Below are positions 35,047 through 38,533 of a stretch of 38,533 nt of DNA, in pieces. Source of the stretch: CAYSCZ01 sp964429655. GTDB taxonomy: Bacteria > Bacteroidota > Bacteroidia > Cytophagales > Cyclobacteriaceae. Positions within the stretch are counted from its first letter, which is position 1. Each line of letters starts with the position of its first letter. The notes under the pieces are model-generated. The model did not search any database. It saw only the letters and a program-made list of their open reading frames with translations, and had not been told where the DNA came from. The translations under genes and the position numbers were made by a program. The stretch covers positions 1-38,533 of the forward strand of contig CAYSCZ010000027.1 in NCBI GenBank assembly GCA_964429655.1. The letters run 5' to 3'.

Positions 35047-36360
35047 CTATATCACCGGTAATTGATAACCTTTTCGATAGGTTCGGTGCATATATAGGTC
35101 GGCCTGTAGGTCATCAACAAAAGCTTCTGTGCTAGGGTCCCATTTTATAGGTCTGCCGAGGTCGTAAGAGATATTCCCCAGTGTACATACGGTACACGTT
35201 CTATGGCCTACCTCCACCGGCACCCTTGGATCTTTCCTTTCCCTTAACGCTTCAACAAAGTTCAACTGATGTGGAATTTTTGTTTCGTAAGGCCCTTCCT
35301 CCTGTTCCTGCTGCTCTGGTTTTAAATTTTTCCTGGATGCTTTGTAATAACCTCTGGAAACTTCTATCCATCCATCTTTGCCCTGAAATTTCACCCCTTT
35401 CGTCTTCTCCTCATTAAATGGCTCCTCTGTCATGATTACCCCATTACCATACTTATAAGTCAGGTATTGATAATCTTCATAACCGGCAGGGAAGATTTCC
35501 CTTGGGCCATCATCATCCATACCCAGTCCCCATTGCGCAATGTCAAACATGTGAGCACCCCAATCTGTGGTGAAGCCACCACCCATTTCTTTATACCAAC
35601 GCCAGCCACCCCATATCTTTTCGTCTTCCTCCGGATCCAGTAAAATTGGCGGGTTCAACTCAGAATTATAATGAACATAAGGGTTAGGCCCTAACCACAT
35701 ATCCCAATTCAGGTCGATGGGCAAGATTTCTTTTGGAAGGTTGTAAGGTGTGGGCGGGGCACCTACATAAGCGAATACTTTCTCCATCTCACCGAGCTTA
35801 CCTTCCTGAACCATCCTTACCGCGTATTGGAAATTAGGGTCTGAGCGCTGCTGGCTGCCTACTGCTAATATTTTATTGTATTTACGTACCGCTTTCCTCA
35901 ACATTTTCCCCTCCAGGATAGTCAGGGTCAACGGTTTTTCTAGGTAAACATCCTTACCGGACCTTAGGGCATCGATCGCAATCAATGCATGCCAATGATC
36001 AGGGACAGCGATCACCACGGCATCGATATCTGTCCGTGCCAATAAGTCTTTGTAGTTTTCATAGGTCTCCACATCCACACTGGTACCCTTGCTCTTGTAA
36101 TGCGCTTTCACCCTATTTTCAAAGCGTTTTCTTTTTCTGCCATAAACATCAGAAGCTGCCAACACCTTCACTCCTTCGATATTGATAAAGCCATCCATTA
36201 AAAACATGGCTTGCCTGCCTACACCAATAAAACCTAAATTGATGGTATCATTTGGTTTAAAACTTCTAAATCCAGGCAAGATCACCATTCCGGCCGTACC
36301 CAAAGCCGTGGTCTGCATGAAGGACCTTCTACTTAAATTTATTGAGTTTTCAGTTGTCAT
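35047..36360 (-). CDS. Tat-exported Gfo/Idh/MocA oxidoreductase (GH109-like branch)
   Basis: A 437-residue protein with a twin-arginine signal (LSRRSFMQTTALGTAG). The Rossmann loop is LGFIGVGRQAMFLMDG, the family motif is LEKPLTLTILEGKML, and the Bacteroidota-type blocks AVGSQQRSDPNFQYAVRMV, WDMWLGPNP and GWRWYKEMGGGFTTDWGAHM follow. This branch includes periplasmic enzymes annotated as NAD-dependent dehydrogenases or GH109-like glycosidases, usually in sugar catabolism; the substrate is unknown. It is complete and differs clearly from the shorter paralogue at 4131-5216. It stands alone in a decayed region. Confidence 0.88.
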   Translation of the reverse strand: MTTENSINLSRRSFMQTTALGTAGMVILPGFRSFKPNDTINLGFIGVGRQAMFLMDGFINIEGVKVLAASDVYGRKRKRFENRVKAHYKSKGTSVDVETYENYKDLLARTDIDAVVIAVPDHWHALIAIDALRSGKDVYLEKPLTLTILEGKMLRKAVRKYNKILAVGSQQRSDPNFQYAVRMVQEGKLGEMEKVFAYVGAPPTPYNLPKEILPIDLNWDMWLGPNPYVHYNSELNPPILLDPEEDEKIWGGWRWYKEMGGGFTTDWGAHMFDIAQWGLGMDDDGPREIFPAGYEDYQYLTYKYGNGVIMTEEPFNEEKTKGVKFQGKDGWIEVSRGYYKASRKNLKPEQQEQEEGPYETKIPHQLNFVEALRERKDPRVPVEVGHRTCTVCTLGNISYDLGRPIKWDPSTEAFVDDLQADLYMHRTYRKGYQLPVI

Positions 36361-36654
36361 CTGTTGTTATTTTTTTGAAAATTAATATCAACTAAAGTAA
36401 TATCTCTTTAAGAAAATCCCACTGTTATTAAGTAAGTTTCTAAACAAATCCCTAATCTTCCCGGCATTAAAAGCTAATTAAGGCGATATTTAGCCATCCA
36501 AAAAGATATCCTGGCCAAAACAATTAACCAAAGCCTTATTCCATTAGTGTTTTCAGGTACTATTAGATTAAACAATTGCCTATTCAACGCTAGTGGAAAT
36601 TACATAGAAAATCTTTTCTCGCAGTTATAATATTTGTAATCTATCAAATATCAG
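36361..36654. other. A+T-rich intergenic stretch
   Basis: About 290 bases separating the oxidoreductase start from the next gene remnant. I see no reading frame, repeat or RNA. It presumably holds the promoter of the minus-strand oxidoreductase gene. Confidence 0.4.
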
Positions 36655-37031
36655 ATGGTTGGCTTCATTGTTGAAAAACCTAAAAAACAACACCTCAAAA
36701 ATGTAAACATTGAATTTACCCCTTCCAATGTTTTATTCAACACAACCTCAGCTACCACTAATAAATATGGGGAGTTTAAAACGAAACTCATCACCAATCA
36801 AAAGTACATGGTCGAAATTCGTCAAAATAACCAACAATCCATAAGGATGTACTCACAGTTCCGGAGAATAAGAAATACACCATCTTTAAAGATTTCTACG
36901 TCGAAGACAAAGAAAGTAAGAATATGCAACTTGAACTTGCCGGGAATAAATCTTGGGATGGTATAGCCAAAAAATCAAATGCTACTACATTAAACCCAGA
37001 ATTGTCATTAGACTTTCTATTACATGGTTAA
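36655..37031 (+). pseudogene. Frameshifted fragment of a repeat-fold surface protein, ending in the repeat
   Basis: The first frame reads MVGFIVEKPKKQHLKNVNIEF, then SATTNKYGEFKTKLITNQKYMVEI. This resembles the carboxypeptidase-regulatory/Ig-like domain of Bacteroidota envelope proteins (V.G.V...L.NV.I....TTN..G.F...L.....Y.V). Near 36841-36850 the coding frame shifts to VLTVPENKKYTIFKDFYVED and KSWDGIAKKSNATTL, which runs in frame into repeat copy 3 and ends NPELSLDFLLHG at 37029-37031. The 5' part (signal peptide) is missing. It is thus a gene remnant whose 3' end has been replaced by the repeat. The domain call is tentative. Confidence 0.5.
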
Positions 37032-37163
37032 ATCACTTCAAATCAGACACTTAACATGTTATTGGCTCGTCACCATAGCGATGCTATGCCTCCTCGACCT
37101 AAGTGCCTGATTTTTTGGGCTTTAACCCTTCACGACAAAATTCCAATGACAAATCTGGATTAA
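36991..37163 (+). repeat. Palindromic repeat element, copy 3
   Basis: A 173-bp copy on the opposite strand to copies 1 and 2. The ends are TAAACCCAGAATTGTCATTA and, from the other strand, TTAATCCAGATTTGTCATT. The central hairpin CATAGC-GAT-GCTATG is at 37074-37088. Its NPELSLDF edge faces, and is in frame with, the remnant gene upstream. No obvious continuation of that gene follows the element. Confidence 0.95.
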
Positions 37164-37345
37164 AATATAAATATTAGTGTTTATCACATCATACGCTATT
37201 TCTGAATTTTGGTAAAAATATGATCTACAAAAAATTCAAATAGCCTGGCATTCTGTCATTCTGTGTCATGACAAATGACGTTGGCGTCTATGATTATCTC
37301 TGATACATTGCCTCCTTTAAGAAAGATAACCTTAAACCAACATAT

Positions 37346-37753
37346 ATGATACCTAAGCATATTGAGCACATTGGAATCGCCGTTAAAGACCTCCAATCAA
37401 GCATCGATTACTATGAAAATGTTCTTGGACTTTCATGCTACAAAATAGAAGAAGTTGAGGATCAAAAAGTAAAAACAGCTTTTTTTCAGGTAGGGCAAAC
37501 AAAAATTGAACTACTGGAATCAACTGATCCTGAAGGGCCTATTGGGAAATTTGTTGACAAAAAAGGCGAAGGTCTTCATCACATCGCCTTTGCAGTTGAT
37601 AACATAGAGGATGCCCTGGAAAATATCCAATCAAAAGGTGTGCGATTAATCGATGAAAAGCCCAGAAAAGGGGCAGAGGAACTCGATATAGCTTTTCTTC
37701 ATCCAAAATCCACCCATGGTACATTAACAGAACTTTGTGAAAAGAAAAACTGA
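37346..37753 (+). CDS. mce: Methylmalonyl-CoA epimerase
   Basis: A 135-residue vicinal-oxygen-chelate enzyme that interconverts (R)- and (S)-methylmalonyl-CoA in propionate metabolism. Two beta-alpha-beta modules are visible. Likely metal ligands are H8 (IEHIGIAVKDL), H79 (GEGLHHIAFAVDNI) and E129 (GTLTELCE). The DYYENVLGL and KFVDKKGEGLHHIAF blocks are diagnostic. It is complete and intact. The gene behind it (15 nt) is the carboxylase beta subunit that would feed the same pathway, but that gene is destroyed in this genome. Confidence 0.95.
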   Translation: MIPKHIEHIGIAVKDLQSSIDYYENVLGLSCYKIEEVEDQKVKTAFFQVGQTKIELLESTDPEGPIGKFVDKKGEGLHHIAFAVDNIEDALENIQSKGVRLIDEKPRKGAEELDIAFLHPKSTHGTLTELCEKKN

Positions 37754-37768
37754 CATTTTCAATGTAGA

Positions 37769-38521
37769 ATGATGTTTACTGATTCAGAAAAAATTAAAGC
37801 GCTTGTCGAGAAACGTCAACAGGCAAGCTTAGGGGGTGGACAGAAAAGAATTGAATCCTAACACGCCAAAGGGAAGTTCACCGCGCGCAAACGTATTGAT
37901 ATGTTATTGGATGAAGGAAGTTTTGAAGAATACGATATGTTTGTTACTACCAATAAAATAGTCAATATCATGGATCAGGCAATGAAAGTAGGGGCTCCAT
38001 CATTGGGATAAATGATAGTGGCGGGGCAAGTATCCAGGAAGGTGTGAGAAGTCTTACTGGTTACGCTGATATTTTTCAAAAAAGATAATGGCTTCCGGAG
38101 TTGTACCTCAAATATCAACAATTTTTGGCCCCTGCGCCGAAGGGTCTGTTTATTCCCCAATCCTTACAGATTTTATTGTCATGATAGAGAACACCAGTTA
38201 TATGTTCTTAACAGGCTCAAAGGTTTCCAAAACAGTTACCGGGGAAGATATCAGCGAAGAACAGCCTGTCGGCCCAAGTGTATACGCCACAGAATCTGGT
38301 GTAACGCATTTTGTGTCCCCAAATGAGGAGAAAGGCATCATACTTTCGGATAACTGATCAGTTACTTACCTCAAAACAACCTGAAGGACCCGCCAATTTT
38401 TGAAAGTACCGATCCTAAGGACCGGTTAATTGATAAACTAAATGAGATAATCCCTGATAACCCGAATCATCCTTACGATATTAACCCAGAATTGTCATTA
38501 GACTTTCTATTACATGGTTAA
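37769..38521 (+). pseudogene. pccB: Wrecked propionyl-CoA carboxylase beta (carboxyltransferase) gene
   Basis: Homologous pieces lie in order but in several frames. They are IKALVEKRQQASLGGGQKRI, a stop where CAA is expected (ES*HAKGKF), LLDEGSFEEYDMFVTT, and NKIVNIMDQAMKVGAPS. Then come INDSGGASIQEGVRSLTGYA in another frame, IMASGVVPQISTIFGPCAEG and TSYMFLTGSKVSKTVTGED from 38088, a shift, and finally LPQNNLKDPP with LNEIIPDNPNHPYDI. Roughly 50-60 codons are missing between FVTT and the MDQAM block. The end DNPNHPYDI runs in frame into repeat copy 4 (stop 38519-38521), so the true C-terminus is lost or lies beyond it. The enzyme would have made methylmalonyl-CoA from propionyl-CoA, next to mce. 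Confidence 0.85.
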
Positions 38522-38533
38522 ATCACTTCAAAT
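38481..38533 (+). repeat. Palindromic repeat element, copy 4 (cut by window end)
   Basis: The first 53 bp of the element (TTAACCCAGAATTGTCATTA onward) are identical in sense to copy 3. Its edge is in frame with the carboxylase beta remnant and supplies NPELSLDFLLHG and a stop. The rest lies beyond the window. Confidence 0.9.

Noticed and set aside
38088..38357. Separate small gene beginning MASGVVPQ
   Set aside because: It is clearly the central part of the carboxylase beta gene, with matching pieces before and after it in other frames.

Overview
The window looks like a chromosomal segment of a Bacteroidota bacterium, most likely of the Cytophagales/Cytophagia. The evidence is an A+T-rich composition, a Bacteroidota-type promoter (TTG, 19 nt, TAnnTTTG) in front of mraZ, family signatures such as DUF5777, SprB-like repeats and CX4CH haem lipoproteins, a very short F1 epsilon subunit, and an FtsZ with a long linker ending in the Bacteroidota-type tail. 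No tRNA, rRNA, CRISPR array, integrase or transposase gene was seen.

Layout. (1) 1-5.6 kb: a degraded gene end, a DUF697 membrane protein, a secreted M16 protease, a Tat-exported Gfo/Idh/MocA oxidoreductase and a DciA-like protein. (2) 5.7-8.0 kb: a three-gene envelope operon (haem/SprB-repeat lipoprotein, YceI, DUF5777). (3) 8.0-12.5 kb, minus strand: MATE exporter, atpC, atpD, orphan sensor kinase. (4) 12.7-16.7 kb, minus strand: an ABC exporter with a gamma-glutamylcyclotransferase, a dead cupredoxin gene, and a voltage-gated-type cation channel with an odd filter. (5) 17.0-18.3 kb: a glutamine cyclotransferase and a small membrane protein with no ordinary start codon. (6) 18.46-33.7 kb: a complete division and cell-wall (dcw) cluster, mraZ-rsmH-ftsL-ftsI-[murE-like]-mraY-[four-helix-bundle gene]-murD-ftsW-murG-murC-ftsQ-ftsA-ftsZ. 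It is tightly packed, with several 1-4 nt overlaps, and is preceded by a three-box MraZ operator. (7) 33.7-38.5 kb: a decaying region with gene remnants, a second Tat-type oxidoreductase, an intact methylmalonyl-CoA epimerase, and next to it a wrecked propionyl-CoA carboxylase beta gene.

The most unusual feature is a roughly 173-bp, almost fully palindromic repeat. It occurs four times: 12490-12663, 34085-34257, 36991-37163, and from 38481 to beyond the window edge. In three copies, one edge of the element is read in the same frame from the adjoining gene or gene remnant, replacing its 3' end with the tail NPELSLDFLLHG and a stop codon. This recalls the Rickettsia palindromic elements, but here it supplies C-termini. 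The fourth copy sits just behind a gene, in the same orientation relative to it.

Two features make the dcw cluster unusual. Its murE position is held by a 384-residue protein that lacks the N-terminal UDP-substrate domain and several catalytic motifs. A small four-helix-bundle gene, apparently of the 23S-rRNA-intervening-sequence (S23) type, lies between mraY and murD.
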